Shown here: in pieces, positions 18,520-27,214 of the stretch
How the letters are laid out: every line of letters starts with the position of its first letter
Position numbering within the stretch: position 1 is the first letter of the stretch
DNA from: Hoeflea algicola
GTDB taxonomy: Bacteria > Pseudomonadota > Alphaproteobacteria > Rhizobiales > Rhizobiaceae
Length of the DNA stretch: 64,000 nt
Direction: 5' to 3'
Assembly: GCF_026619415.1 (NCBI RefSeq)
Contig: NZ_JAOVZR010000001.1
Coordinates: 2,774,501 to 2,838,500 of the forward strand
Notes under the pieces: generated by a model
What the model was told of the DNA's origin: nothing
Databases searched by the model: none
Seen by the model: only the letters and a program-made list of their open reading frames with translations
Position numbers and translations under genes: made by a program

Positions 18520-19662
18520 TCAACGCCGCACAGGCGCTCCGGGAATCGCCAGCGGGTTTTCAACCAGCGCCGCCCGGTCGGCACGGCCGATGCCCGGATC
18601 TCCGGCAAAGCCAGCAAACAATTCAGCGACAAATCCCTCCGGCATGTCCCGCGTGATCACCACCAGCCGGGTTTTCTCTTCTGCCCCTTCGGGCCAGGCC
18701 GATAGCCGTTGCGGTTCCGACATCAGGCTCTGAACCGCATGCAGCAGCAACGGCCGCGATGGATCGTCCGACAACCGAACGATCGCCTTCATCCGCAACA
18801 GATTGGGTCCATGCGCCGAGCGCAGCAGGTCGAGAAACATCGCCAGTGTTTCCGGCGAGATCGCCTGCTCACTGACAAACGTATCGGCACGGATATGCGA
18901 ATCGTGCCGGTTCACATCATGGTGGTGCCCGTGCTCATGCCCCTCATGGGAATGGTGATGAGCGCCGCTCTCGCTTGCAAGCCAGCGCGTCACATCCATC
19001 GAGCGTGTCGCCGGATCATACACACCGCTGTCAAACAGGCTTTTGGCGTCGAGATCGGGATCTTCGGCGTCCACCACCCGCGCCAGCGGATTGAGCGCTG
19101 AAAGCCGGGCCCGCAAAGCCTCGGTGTTGGCCGCAAGACTGATCTTTGAAATCACCAGCGTATCGGCCACCGCCACCTGCCGGCGCGCTTCCTCGTGCGC
19201 ATCAAGCGTTGCCAGGCCATTGACGGCGTCGACCACGCTTACCAGACCTTCAAGCCGATAGGACTGCCCCAACGCCGGATGACCGATCACCGATTGCATC
19301 ACCGGCACCGGATCGGCCAGGCCGGTGGTCTCGATCACCACCCGCGAGAACGGGCGAATTCGGCCGGTCTGCATGCGGTCCATCAGATCCGCCAGGGTGT
19401 CGACCAGTTCGCCGCGCACCGTGCAGCACAGGCAGCCATCGGAGAGTTCGATAACCCCGTCCGCCGACCGCTCGACCAGCAGATGGTCAATGCCGACGTC
19501 GCCGAACTCGTTGATGATCAGCGCCGCGTCACTGAGCCAGGGATCGCCGATCAGCCGGTTGAGCAGGGTGGTCTTGCCGGCGCCAAGAAACCCGGTGAGG
19601 ATCGACACCGGAACGGCGCGGGGTGCGCTCCATGACGGGGCGGTTGACGTATCGCTGGTCAT
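18520..19662 (-). CDS. COG0523 (CobW/ZigA-like) GTPase, putative metallochaperone
   Basis: 380-residue G3E GTPase. Walker A GFLGAGKTT (24-32), the metal-binding CxCC motif in DGCLCCTVRGEL, and the C-terminal CobW domain. A histidine cluster lies before that domain (AHHHSHEGHEHGHHHDVN), typical of members that handle zinc or cobalt. Not in a cobalamin operon, so ZigA/YjiA-like metal delivery is as likely as a CobW role. Lies 20 bases downstream of the carboxypeptidase gene in the same orientation. Confidence 0.88.
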   Translation of the reverse strand: MTSDTSTAPSWSAPRAVPVSILTGFLGAGKTTLLNRLIGDPWLSDAALIINEFGDVGIDHLLVERSADGVIELSDGCLCCTVRGELVDTLADLMDRMQTGRIRPFSRVVIETTGLADPVPVMQSVIGHPALGQSYRLEGLVSVVDAVNGLATLDAHEEARRQVAVADTLVISKISLAANTEALRARLSALNPLARVVDAEDPDLDAKSLFDSGVYDPATRSMDVTRWLASESGAHHHSHEGHEHGHHHDVNRHDSHIRADTFVSEQAISPETLAMFLDLLRSAHGPNLLRMKAIVRLSDDPSRPLLLHAVQSLMSEPQRLSAWPEGAEEKTRLVVITRDMPEGFVAELFAGFAGDPGIGRADRAALVENPLAIPGAPVRR

Positions 19663-19682
19663 TGTCAGGCCTTTTTGCGCAA

Positions 19683-20882
19683 TCAGATTTCAGGCCGCGG
19701 AACCGGAACCGGCACTGTCTTGGCGGGGCGTAACGGCATGGTTTCCGCAGCCGCGGCCGGCGTTGTGAAGGCGGAGGCCGAAAACGGCGCTTCGCTTCCC
19801 GCCAGCGTGTCCCGAGGACGCGGAACCGGGATCGGGATTCGAGCGAGCGCCAATTCAGAAGGCTTCAGTGCCGGACTCATCTGGGCTTGAGCCAATCTCG
19901 GCTCGCGGGTCATCGTCACGATATAGGGTGATTTGAAGACAATTTTCCCATCGACATCGCGGCCGTCATAACGCTTCGCGCGCGCCTCCGCCGTGCAGAT
20001 CTCGCCGGAAATATCGGCTACCACGTCACGCCCTTCACCGTAGGGTGCAAGGGTCGACAGCGTCGGGCTACCCAGAACGGGCGCAGTCAGCGCCTCCTGC
20101 AGCAACCGTGCGGATTCATCTGCACGGGCCTCCTGCGACGGCGCTCCCAGCACCACCGAGATCACGGTCTTGCCATTCCGCGTCGCCGAAGAGACCTGGT
20201 TGAAGCCGGAGGCGCAGATAAAACCGGTCTTCATGCCATTGGCGCCGTCAAACCGACCGATCAGCAAATTGTAGTTCGTGACGGCCTTTTTGCCGACGGC
20301 AAAGCCTTCATAGCCGAAATAGCGTGCGAATTCAGGGAAGTCGCGGCGTACGGCAACGGCCAGCAACGCGAGATCATGCGCGGTCGTGTACTGGCCCTCG
20401 CCCGGCATCCCATTGGGATTGATGAACCGGGTCGATCGCATGCCCAGCCGCAGCGCCGTCGCATTCATTTCAGCAACAAACGCCTCTTCCGAGCCCGACA
20501 CCGCTTCAGCGAGCGCCACGGCAACATCATTGGCCGATTTGACCAGCAGGAATTTCAACGCCGAATCCAGCGGAAACCGTTCCCCCGGCTTGAAATACAT
20601 CTTGCTCGGCTTTTCCTTAGCCGCCCGAACTGACATCGTGATCGGCGTATCGAGCGTCATCTGGCCGGATTTGACGGCACGGAAGGTGACATAGGCGGTC
20701 ATGATCTTGGTCAGCGAGGCAGGGTACCAGCGCTGGAATGCCTCTTCATGCTCGATCACACGGCCCGAACCGGCATCGACGACAATTTTCGGCTCGGCCG
20801 AGGCCTGAAGCGCCGGCAGCAACGCCAACGCCAGCAAGGTCAATCCGGCAACAGTTCGGCGCATTTGCGACAACAAGTTCAT
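19683..20882 (-). CDS. D-alanyl-D-alanine carboxypeptidase (DacF/PBP5-type)
   Basis: Low-molecular-weight penicillin-binding protein of 399 residues that trims D-Ala from peptidoglycan pentapeptides in the periplasm. Signal peptide MNLLSQMRRTVAG...LPALQASA, then S56-L-T-K59 (SxxK), the SxN motif in KSANDVAVAL, and KTG in GMKTGFICASGFN. The C-terminal 100 residues carry Pro-rich repeats (IPVPRPRD, VPVPVPRPEI). ATG 20882 is chosen for the best signal peptide; ATG 20903 adds seven residues. Upstream of and codirectional with the COG0523 GTPase. Confidence 0.88.
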   Translation of the reverse strand: MNLLSQMRRTVAGLTLLALALLPALQASAEPKIVVDAGSGRVIEHEEAFQRWYPASLTKIMTAYVTFRAVKSGQMTLDTPITMSVRAAKEKPSKMYFKPGERFPLDSALKFLLVKSANDVAVALAEAVSGSEEAFVAEMNATALRLGMRSTRFINPNGMPGEGQYTTAHDLALLAVAVRRDFPEFARYFGYEGFAVGKKAVTNYNLLIGRFDGANGMKTGFICASGFNQVSSATRNGKTVISVVLGAPSQEARADESARLLQEALTAPVLGSPTLSTLAPYGEGRDVVADISGEICTAEARAKRYDGRDVDGKIVFKSPYIVTMTREPRLAQAQMSPALKPSELALARIPIPVPRPRDTLAGSEAPFSASAFTTPAAAAETMPLRPAKTVPVPVPRPEI

Positions 20883-21087
20883 TCTGGACTTCCGGTTTTC
20901 CATGATTTTTCAGTGATTTCCTGTCGCCGCCTGGTGAATCCACGCACCTTCAAGGCCGTTCCACCCGACGCTTTACTCTCGTCAACTGCGCCTACTTAGC
21001 CTATATGGCAGATAGATGGCAAAAGGCGATATCAAGGGTGCAGCCTTTGCCGCAGGAACACCGATACAACAACCATAGGGGTGGAGA

Positions 21088-22254
21088 ATGCAACTGGTTG
21101 ATGGCGTTGTTGCCAACAAGGACGAAATTGCCGAGTGGCGCCGCGCGCTTCATGCCGCTCCCGAATTGCTGTTCGATGTACATAACACGGCCGCTTTTGT
21201 TGCCGACAAGCTCAAGGCCTTCGGATGCGATGAAGTCGTCACCGGTATCGGCCGCACCGGCGTGGTCGGGATCATCCACGGTCGCCCCGGCGGCAACGGT
21301 CCGGCAATCGGCCTGCGCGCCGACATGGACGCCTTGCCGATCGAGGAAGTGACCGGCGCACCCTGGACTTCGCGCACGCCCGGCAAGATGCATGCCTGCG
21401 GCCATGACGGCCACACCGCCATGCTGCTGGGCGCGGCAAGGCATCTGGCCGCAACCCGCAATTTCACCGGCTCTGTGGCGGTGATTTTCCAGCCCGCCGA
21501 AGAAGGCGGCGGCGGTGGCCGCGAAATGGTCAATGACGGCATGATGGAGCGTTTCGGCATCACAAAAGTGTTCGGCATGCACAATTTGCCAGGCTTGCCT
21601 GTCGGTCAGTTTGCCATCTGCAAGGGTCCGATCATGGCGGCAACCGACATCTTCGACGTGACCATTACCGGGCGCGGCGGCCACGCTGCCATGCCGCACC
21701 AGACCGTCGATCCGATCGTCGCCGGCGCCGCCATCGTCTCCTCGCTGCAATCGATCGCCTCGCGCCAGGCCAATCCGCTGGAGCCGTTAGTCGTCTCGAT
21801 CACCAAATTTATCGGCGGCTCCGCCTACAATGTCATTCCCGAAACCGTTGAAATGGCTGGTACCGTGCGCACGCTGTCACCCGAAATGCGTGACATGGCC
21901 GAAGCCCGGATCGGCGACATTATTCGCGGCGTCGCGATCGCACATGGCGCCGAGGCGAAACTGGAGTACCTGCGCAATTACCCGGTAACCTTCAATCACG
22001 CCGATGAAACCGATTTCGCCGCCGATGTGGCCGAACAGACTGCCGGCCCCGGCAAGGTCGACCGTTCCGTGGCGCCGTCCATGGGTGGCGAGGACTTCTC
22101 GTTCATGCTCGAGGCCCGTCCCGGCGCCTTTATCTGGGTCGGCAATGGCGACACCGCCAACCTTCATCACCCCGCCTATGATTTCAACGATCAAGCGATC
22201 CCGCACGGCGTTTCCTATTGGGTCAATCTCGCCGAAAAGGCACTGGCTGCCTGA
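21088..22254 (+). CDS. M20-family amidohydrolase (hippurate/N-acyl amino acid hydrolase type)
   Basis: 388-residue metallopeptidase-like amidohydrolase. Two-metal site residues are visible: RADMDALPIEE, KMHACGHDGHTAMLLGAA, FQPAEEGGGGG, and the C-terminal MGGEDFSFM. The lid domain includes GRGGHAAMPH. Family members cleave N-acetyl or N-benzoyl amino acids or indole-acetyl conjugates; substrate not determinable. GGGGTGGAG precedes the ATG. No obvious operon partner; the tRNA-Arg gene lies 189 bases downstream. Confidence 0.88.
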   Translation: MQLVDGVVANKDEIAEWRRALHAAPELLFDVHNTAAFVADKLKAFGCDEVVTGIGRTGVVGIIHGRPGGNGPAIGLRADMDALPIEEVTGAPWTSRTPGKMHACGHDGHTAMLLGAARHLAATRNFTGSVAVIFQPAEEGGGGGREMVNDGMMERFGITKVFGMHNLPGLPVGQFAICKGPIMAATDIFDVTITGRGGHAAMPHQTVDPIVAGAAIVSSLQSIASRQANPLEPLVVSITKFIGGSAYNVIPETVEMAGTVRTLSPEMRDMAEARIGDIIRGVAIAHGAEAKLEYLRNYPVTFNHADETDFAADVAEQTAGPGKVDRSVAPSMGGEDFSFMLEARPGAFIWVGNGDTANLHHPAYDFNDQAIPHGVSYWVNLAEKALAA

Positions 22255-22403
22255 CAGGATTTTTCAGGTAGGAGGGCGCATGACCGCCCTGCCGCCACCT
22301 CTCCCTGATACCGGCAGACCGCACCTGTCGGCAGTGCAAAACCTCCACACCGCCACCATCGCTCCGGCAGATACCGGCGCGGCGCAATGGCGTCGTTCGC
22401 ATA

Positions 22404-22432
22404 TTGTGGAACGTTGCGGTTTTCTGTATGCA
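22404..22432 (+). promoter_or_regulatory. Promoter of the tRNA-Arg gene
   Basis: TTGTGG (22404-22409), 17-base spacer, TATGCA (22427-22432). The predicted start near 22439 leaves a five-base leader before the mature tRNA end at 22444. Confidence 0.5.
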
Positions 22433-22443
22433 CATTCGCGCGT

Positions 22444-22519
22444 GGTCCCGTAGCTCAGGGGATAGAGCACAGGATTCCTAATCCTGGGGTCGAAGGTTCG
22501 AATCCTTCCGGGATCACCA
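22444..22519 (+). tRNA. tRNA-Arg (anticodon CCU)
   Basis: 76-base cloverleaf. Acceptor GGTCCCG pairs with CGGGATC (one G-U), D arm GCTC...GAGC, anticodon stem CAGGA/TCCTG with loop TTCCTAA giving anticodon CCU (reads AGG), variable loop GGGTC, T arm GAAGG-TTCGAAT-CCTTC, discriminator A and an encoded CCA at 22517-22519. The 3' part from 22455 is covered on the other strand by the end of the MFS gene. Confidence 0.97.
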
Positions 22520-23792
22520 CCCTGCTTAAGTCCATTCCGAAAACAGACCCGCTCCACGACAGCCCCTCAGGCCAGCACGGCCTCCCCCGTCTTGCCCGCG
22601 ACTTGAGCAATATCAGCACCATAATGCCGATATTGAGGAAGTTCCAGGCGATCCCGTTGAGGAAGGCGGCCTGGTAGGATCCGGTCAGATCGTAGATCCA
22701 GCCCGACATCCAGCCGCCCAAGGCCATGCCGATGATGGTCGCCATGATGACGAATCCGACCCTTTGACCGGCTTCCTTCGCCGGAAGGTATTCGCGCACG
22801 ATCAGCGCATAGCTTGGAACAATGCCGCCCTGTGACAAACCGAAGATCAGGCTGACGATATAAAGCGGCACCATCGCGTCAAACGGCAGATACAAAAACA
22901 GCGCGATACATTGAAGCGTTGAACCTATCAGCAGCGTCATCACCCCGCCCAGCCTGTCGGCAACCAGCCCGGACACCAGCCGCGACACGACACCACCCAT
23001 CAGCATCAGCGACAGCATTTCCGCACCGACGGTGGGGCCATAGCCAAGGTCTGTGCAGTAAGACACGATATGAACCTGAGGCATCGACATCGCCACGCAA
23101 CAGCCGATGCCGGCCAAGCCGAGCATCCATTGCAGCGCGGTCGGCGAAAACCGCACTGACCGCGCATTGGCCAGCGACAGCCTGTTGGCATGTGCCGTTG
23201 CCTCTTCGGGAACCCGGCGTCTGAGCAGAAGCGAAAGCGGAATAATCAGCACCACCGGCACGATCGCCAGCACCACATAGGCAGTGCGCCAGCCATACTC
23301 ACTCAGGACGCCGCTCAACAGAAGTGGCCAGATCGCACCCGACAGGTAATTTCCGCTTGCTGCCACCGCCACGGCTATGCCGCGCCGCCGATAGAACCAG
23401 TGCGAGATATCAGCAATCAGCGGTCCGAAGCCGACCGCCGTGCCAAATCCGATGATGAACTGCATCACCGACAGCATCACAACTGACCCGCTTGCCGCCG
23501 CAAGCGCAAAGCCCGTTGCCATGGTAATCGCCGATAAGATCAATGCGATGGTCACGCCAAACCGGTCGACAGCCCGCCCGATCACCAGATTGCCCAGCGC
23601 AAAACCAATCATCGTCAAGGTGTAGGGGAGCGATGCATCCGCCCGGGCGACAGCAAATTCCGCCTGCACCGCCGGCATGATGACAATAATCGACCACATC
23701 CCGACATTGCCGGTGACGGCGATCGCCAGCGTCACCGCGAGCCTGGTCCAGGAATAGCGACCGTCAAGAATATCGGAACCAGTCATCATCAT
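22455..23792 (-). CDS. MFS transporter (oxalate/formate- or monocarboxylate-type), 3' end antisense to tRNA-Arg
   Basis: 445-residue major facilitator with 12 hydrophobic segments and the loop motif GRAVDRFG between TM2 and TM3; GFGTAVGFGPLIADISHWFYRRRG and ASGNYLSGAIWP match the oxalate/formate antiporter-like group. The last true membrane segment ends at LVLILLKSRARRG; the following 40 residues look foreign and finish with GFEPSTPGLGILC, the reverse translation of the tRNA. No stop occurs earlier, so the gene really runs to 22455 unless truncated by a past event at the tRNA. Start: ATG 23792 among GTG-ATG-ATG-ATG; no clear ribosome site. Confidence 0.85.
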   Translation of the reverse strand: MMMTGSDILDGRYSWTRLAVTLAIAVTGNVGMWSIIVIMPAVQAEFAVARADASLPYTLTMIGFALGNLVIGRAVDRFGVTIALILSAITMATGFALAAASGSVVMLSVMQFIIGFGTAVGFGPLIADISHWFYRRRGIAVAVAASGNYLSGAIWPLLLSGVLSEYGWRTAYVVLAIVPVVLIIPLSLLLRRRVPEEATAHANRLSLANARSVRFSPTALQWMLGLAGIGCCVAMSMPQVHIVSYCTDLGYGPTVGAEMLSLMLMGGVVSRLVSGLVADRLGGVMTLLIGSTLQCIALFLYLPFDAMVPLYIVSLIFGLSQGGIVPSYALIVREYLPAKEAGQRVGFVIMATIIGMALGGWMSGWIYDLTGSYQAAFLNGIAWNFLNIGIMVLILLKSRARRGRPCWPEGLSWSGSVFGMDLSRVVIPEGFEPSTPGLGILCSIP

Positions 23793-24100
23793 CACGCTGT
23801 TGGATGCACCATCCTACGTACAACCGGCACGATCAAATCTGCAAGCCCCTAGCGAGTTTTCGCTGCTTTCGAATTCACAGCGCCCGCCGCAGCCTCAAAT
23901 GCGCTGCCATCTGCTACCCGGTACTGACTTATCGCAGGCCATGCGCGCGCCCTCCTGCCTCCGAAAAATGACATTGAAATGCTTTGCCCTACGCACAAAA
24001 AGTGTAGCCTTGGAGTGCGCTGGGTGCGAAGCAATGTAAACATACGATATGCCCGCCTGGTTTCAGGTAGACAATACGCGACGAATCGAGAGGGCCATTC
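23793..24100. other. Divergent intergenic region, MFS gene / beta-hydroxyacid dehydrogenase gene
   Basis: About 308 bases without a credible coding frame on either strand. It must hold both divergent promoters; I find no strong -35/-10 pair and no long palindrome. GAGAGGG just before 24101 is the ribosome site of the right-hand gene. Confidence 0.5.
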
Positions 24101-24985
24101 ATGACAAAATCAATAGCGCTGCTGGGCGTCGGGCTGATGGGCCTGCCAATGGCCAGACGGCTGTTGGCTGCGGGCCACGACCTTACCGTGTGGAACCGCG
24201 ATCGCGCCAAGGCGGAGGTCCTGGCAGCCGAAGGCGCCCATGTCGCTGATACACCCGCCGATGCTGTCCGGGCCGCATCCCACGTCATCACCATGCTTAC
24301 CGAGGGGACGGTGGTCAAGAAAGTGCTGTTCGAATCAGGCGTCGCCGAAGCGCTGCACTCGGGGGTCGCCGTCATCGACATGAGTTCGATCCGGCCTTCC
24401 CAGGCGCGTGACCACGCCACGCGGCTGGCCAAACAGGGCGTCGCCCATCTCGATGCACCGGTCAGCGGCGGCACCAAGGGGGCGGAAGCGGGTACGCTGG
24501 CGATTATGGTCGGCGGCGATCAAACCGTTTTCGACAGCGCTAGTGCCGTTTTCGAGCCACTGGGCCGTGCCATTCGGGTCGGCCCTTCCGGCTCCGGCCA
24601 GCTTGCCAAACTCGCAAACCAGGCGATAGTCGGCATCGCCATCGGCGCTGTCGCCGAGGCAACGCTGCTGGTCAGCGAAGGTGGTGGCGATCTCGACGCC
24701 TTCCGCGCTGCGCTCAGCGGCGGCTTTGCCGATTCAACAATTCTGCAATTGCACGGCCAGCGCATGCAGACCGACGATTTCGCGCCGCGGGGCCGCGCTT
24801 CAGTGCAGCTGAAGGATCTCGACAACATTCTGCTGGAAGCAGAAGAATTCGGCATCCGGCTGCCGCTTGTCACGGCGGTGCGGGACCGGTTTGCGCGCCT
24901 TGTCGGCCCGCTGGCAGGCGCCGATCTGGATCATTCCGCCTTGTATCTGGAACTGCTAGATCTTAATAACCGGACCGGCCGTTGA
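24101..24985 (+). CDS. NAD(P)-dependent beta-hydroxyacid dehydrogenase (3-hydroxyisobutyrate dehydrogenase family)
   Basis: 294-residue enzyme. N-terminal Rossmann domain with GVGLMGLPMA, substrate-binding APVSGGTKGAEAGTLAIMVGG, and the catalytic lysine in GQLAKLANQ. The family oxidises or reduces small beta-hydroxyacids such as 3-hydroxyisobutyrate, tartronate semialdehyde and glyoxylate; substrate unresolved. GAGAGGG precedes the ATG. dxr follows after 40 bases in the same direction, but no functional link between them is known. Confidence 0.9.
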   Translation: MTKSIALLGVGLMGLPMARRLLAAGHDLTVWNRDRAKAEVLAAEGAHVADTPADAVRAASHVITMLTEGTVVKKVLFESGVAEALHSGVAVIDMSSIRPSQARDHATRLAKQGVAHLDAPVSGGTKGAEAGTLAIMVGGDQTVFDSASAVFEPLGRAIRVGPSGSGQLAKLANQAIVGIAIGAVAEATLLVSEGGGDLDAFRAALSGGFADSTILQLHGQRMQTDDFAPRGRASVQLKDLDNILLEAEEFGIRLPLVTAVRDRFARLVGPLAGADLDHSALYLELLDLNNRTGR

Positions 24986-25025
24986 CTTTGGCTGATCAGA
25001 AACCGCAAGCCATCGGCATGAGAAA

Positions 25026-26213
25026 ATGAGCAATGCAACCGCCCCGCAACGACGCCGTATAACCATCCTGGGCTCCACCGGCTCGATTGGCTGCAATACC
25101 CTTGATGTGATGGCTCATCTTGGCGGCAGCACAACCTTCGAGGTCCCGGCCATCACCGGCATGGGCAACATCGAATTGCTCGCCGAGCAGGCCCGCGCAA
25201 CCGGCGCGGGTTTCGCCGTCACCGCCGACGAGCGCCGCTACAACGATCTCAAATCGGCACTTTCGGGCTCAAGCATCGAAATCGGCGCCGGGCCATCGGC
25301 GCTGATCGAGGCGGCTGAACGCGATACCGACCTCTTGATGGCCGGCATTGTCGGCATTGCCGGACTGGCGCCGACTTTGGCTGCGGTCGCAAAAGGCGCC
25401 GATATCGCGCTTGCCAACAAGGAATGCCTGGTTTCTGCCGGCGACCTGTTCGGCGCGGCCATGGCCCGGGGCGGCGGCAAGCTGTTGCCTGTCGACAGCG
25501 AGCACAACGCCATTTTTCAGGTTCTCGATCAACATCAGCGGCACGCTGTCGAGCGCATCATTCTGACAGCCTCGGGCGGACCGTTCCGCAATCACACGCG
25601 CGAGCAGATGGCGCGGGTCACGCCGGAATCGGCCGCCGATCACCCGAACTGGTCGATGGGCCTGAAGATCTCCATCGACAGCGCCTCGATGTTCAACAAG
25701 GCGCTGGAAATGATCGAGGCTCGGCACCTGTTCAACATGCGCCCCGAGCAGATCGAGGTGATCGTTCATCCGCAATCGGTGGTTCATTCGATGGTCGGCT
25801 ACAGCGATGGATCGGTGCTGGCGCAGCTTGGCGCGCCCGACATGCGCACCGCCATCGGCTATGCCATCTCCCATCCCCGCCGCGCCAGCCTGCCGGTCGA
25901 ACGGCTGGATCTGGCTAAACTCGCCCGTCTCGATTTCATTGCCCCCGACGAGACGCGGTTTCCGGCGCTGGCCCTGGCCCGCATCGCCATGCAGCGCGGT
26001 GGCCTGCAGGGCGCCGCGCTCAATGGCGCCAAGGAGGCAGCGCTCGATGCCTTCATCTCGGGTCACATCGGCTTTCTCGACATGGCTGATGTGGTCGCCA
26101 GGGTGATGGACCAGCTCGATGATGGCCGCGGCGCCAACAGCATCGAGGATGTCTACGCGGCTGACAGCGAGGCCCGCCAGATTGCCGCGTCCATGATGCG
26201 CAAATCGGCCTGA
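25026..26213 (+). CDS. dxr: 1-deoxy-D-xylulose-5-phosphate reductoisomerase
   Basis: 395-residue canonical DXR (IspC) that makes 2-C-methyl-D-erythritol 4-phosphate with NADPH in the MEP isoprenoid pathway. NADPH motif GSTGSIG, metal-binding VDSEHNAIFQ, ASGGPFRN, and the flexible-loop segment HPNWSMGLKISIDSASMFNK are all present. It is the classical enzyme and not the DXR-like (DRL) type used by Brucella. It stands outside the usual frr-uppS-cdsA cluster. Confidence 0.95.
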   Translation: MSNATAPQRRRITILGSTGSIGCNTLDVMAHLGGSTTFEVPAITGMGNIELLAEQARATGAGFAVTADERRYNDLKSALSGSSIEIGAGPSALIEAAERDTDLLMAGIVGIAGLAPTLAAVAKGADIALANKECLVSAGDLFGAAMARGGGKLLPVDSEHNAIFQVLDQHQRHAVERIILTASGGPFRNHTREQMARVTPESAADHPNWSMGLKISIDSASMFNKALEMIEARHLFNMRPEQIEVIVHPQSVVHSMVGYSDGSVLAQLGAPDMRTAIGYAISHPRRASLPVERLDLAKLARLDFIAPDETRFPALALARIAMQRGGLQGAALNGAKEAALDAFISGHIGFLDMADVVARVMDQLDDGRGANSIEDVYAADSEARQIAASMMRKSA

Positions 26214-26266
26214 AGGGCGTAATCAAAAACCGGGTTGCCTGATCTGCTCCACAGTCTTTGCCGGTA

Positions 26267-27214
26267 TCATTCGGCCAGAATGCAGGCCACCTGACGGCCG
26301 GCGACAAGGCGTTCCGGCGGGATCGCTTCAGCGCATTTTGACACCGCGATCGGACAGCGCGGATGGAATGCGCAGCCGCTGGGGATATCGAGCGGTGACG
26401 GCAATTCGCCTTCCAGCTGCACCCGTTCCCGCTTCTTGGTCGGATCAGCAACCGGCGTCGCCGACAGCAGCGCCTGAGTATAGGGGTGCTTCGGGGCAGC
26501 AAACACCGTTTCTGCGGAACCCGATTCCACCGGACGACCGAGATACATCACCATCACATCATCAGCGATGTGCTTGACCACCGAAAGATCGTGGCTGATG
26601 AACAGATAGGCAAGCCCGAATTCTTTCTGCAGGTCGATCAACAGATTCAGTACCTGCGCCTGAATCGACAGGTCCAACGCCGACACCGGTTCATCCAGCA
26701 CCAGGATCTTCGGATTGAGCATCAGCGCCCGGGCGATGGCAATGCGTTGCCGCTGGCCGCCCGAAAACATGTGCGGGTAACGGTCGTAATGCTCCGGCCT
26801 TAGCCCCACCCGCTGCATCATGGCGCGGGCCTTTTCCTGCCGCGTCGCAGCATCATCCCTGGTGTTGACCTTGAGCGGTTCCTCCAGAATGGCGCCGACC
26901 TTCTGGCGCGGATTGAGCGAGCCATAAGGGTTCTGGAACACGATTTGAACGGTGCGCCGAAGGCTCTTGTCGGTGAGCGCCGCCGGTTTGCCATCGATCG
27001 TCAGCGCGCCCGAACTTGGTTCCTCGATCATGGTGACGAGGCGCGCCAGCGTCGACTTTCCGCAACCCGATTCACCCACCACGGCAAGCGTCTTGCCGGA
27101 ACTTAGGTTAAAGCTCACACCATTGAGCGCGCGCACCAGCGCAGGCTTGCCGAACATGCCGCGCTTGACTTCATAATTGCGAGTCAGGTCAGTGGCGTGA
27201 AGAACGATACTCAT
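26267..27214 (-). CDS. dppF: Peptide ABC transporter ATP-binding protein
   Basis: 315-residue ATPase of the oligopeptide/dipeptide importer. Walker A GESGCGKST, Q-loop FQNPYGSLNP, signature FSGGQRQRIAIARAL, Walker B ILVLDEPVSALD, and the C-terminal oligo_HPY region (CAFHPRCPIAVSKC) whose cysteines bind an Fe-S cluster in relatives. ATG 27214 overlaps the dppD stop by four bases; a longer open frame upstream belongs to no conserved domain. Last gene of dppABCDF. Confidence 0.93.
   Translation of the reverse strand: MSIVLHATDLTRNYEVKRGMFGKPALVRALNGVSFNLSSGKTLAVVGESGCGKSTLARLVTMIEEPSSGALTIDGKPAALTDKSLRRTVQIVFQNPYGSLNPRQKVGAILEEPLKVNTRDDAATRQEKARAMMQRVGLRPEHYDRYPHMFSGGQRQRIAIARALMLNPKILVLDEPVSALDLSIQAQVLNLLIDLQKEFGLAYLFISHDLSVVKHIADDVMVMYLGRPVESGSAETVFAAPKHPYTQALLSATPVADPTKKRERVQLEGELPSPLDIPSGCAFHPRCPIAVSKCAEAIPPERLVAGRQVACILAE

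Noticed and set aside
18520..19662. Naming this GTPase cobW as a cobalamin gene
   Set aside because: It lies 8 kb from cobST beside a carboxypeptidase and has the His-rich, CxCC pattern shared by all COG0523 metallochaperones.
22280..22453. 57-codon frame with AGGAGGG ahead, ending inside the tRNA
   Set aside because: The stop is the tRNA's own TAG, the tRNA promoter lies inside it, and the peptide has no recognisable features; probably chance.
25026..26213. Brucella-type DXR-like (DRL) enzyme
   Set aside because: GSTGSIG, VDSEHNAIFQ and HPNWSMG identify classical DXR.
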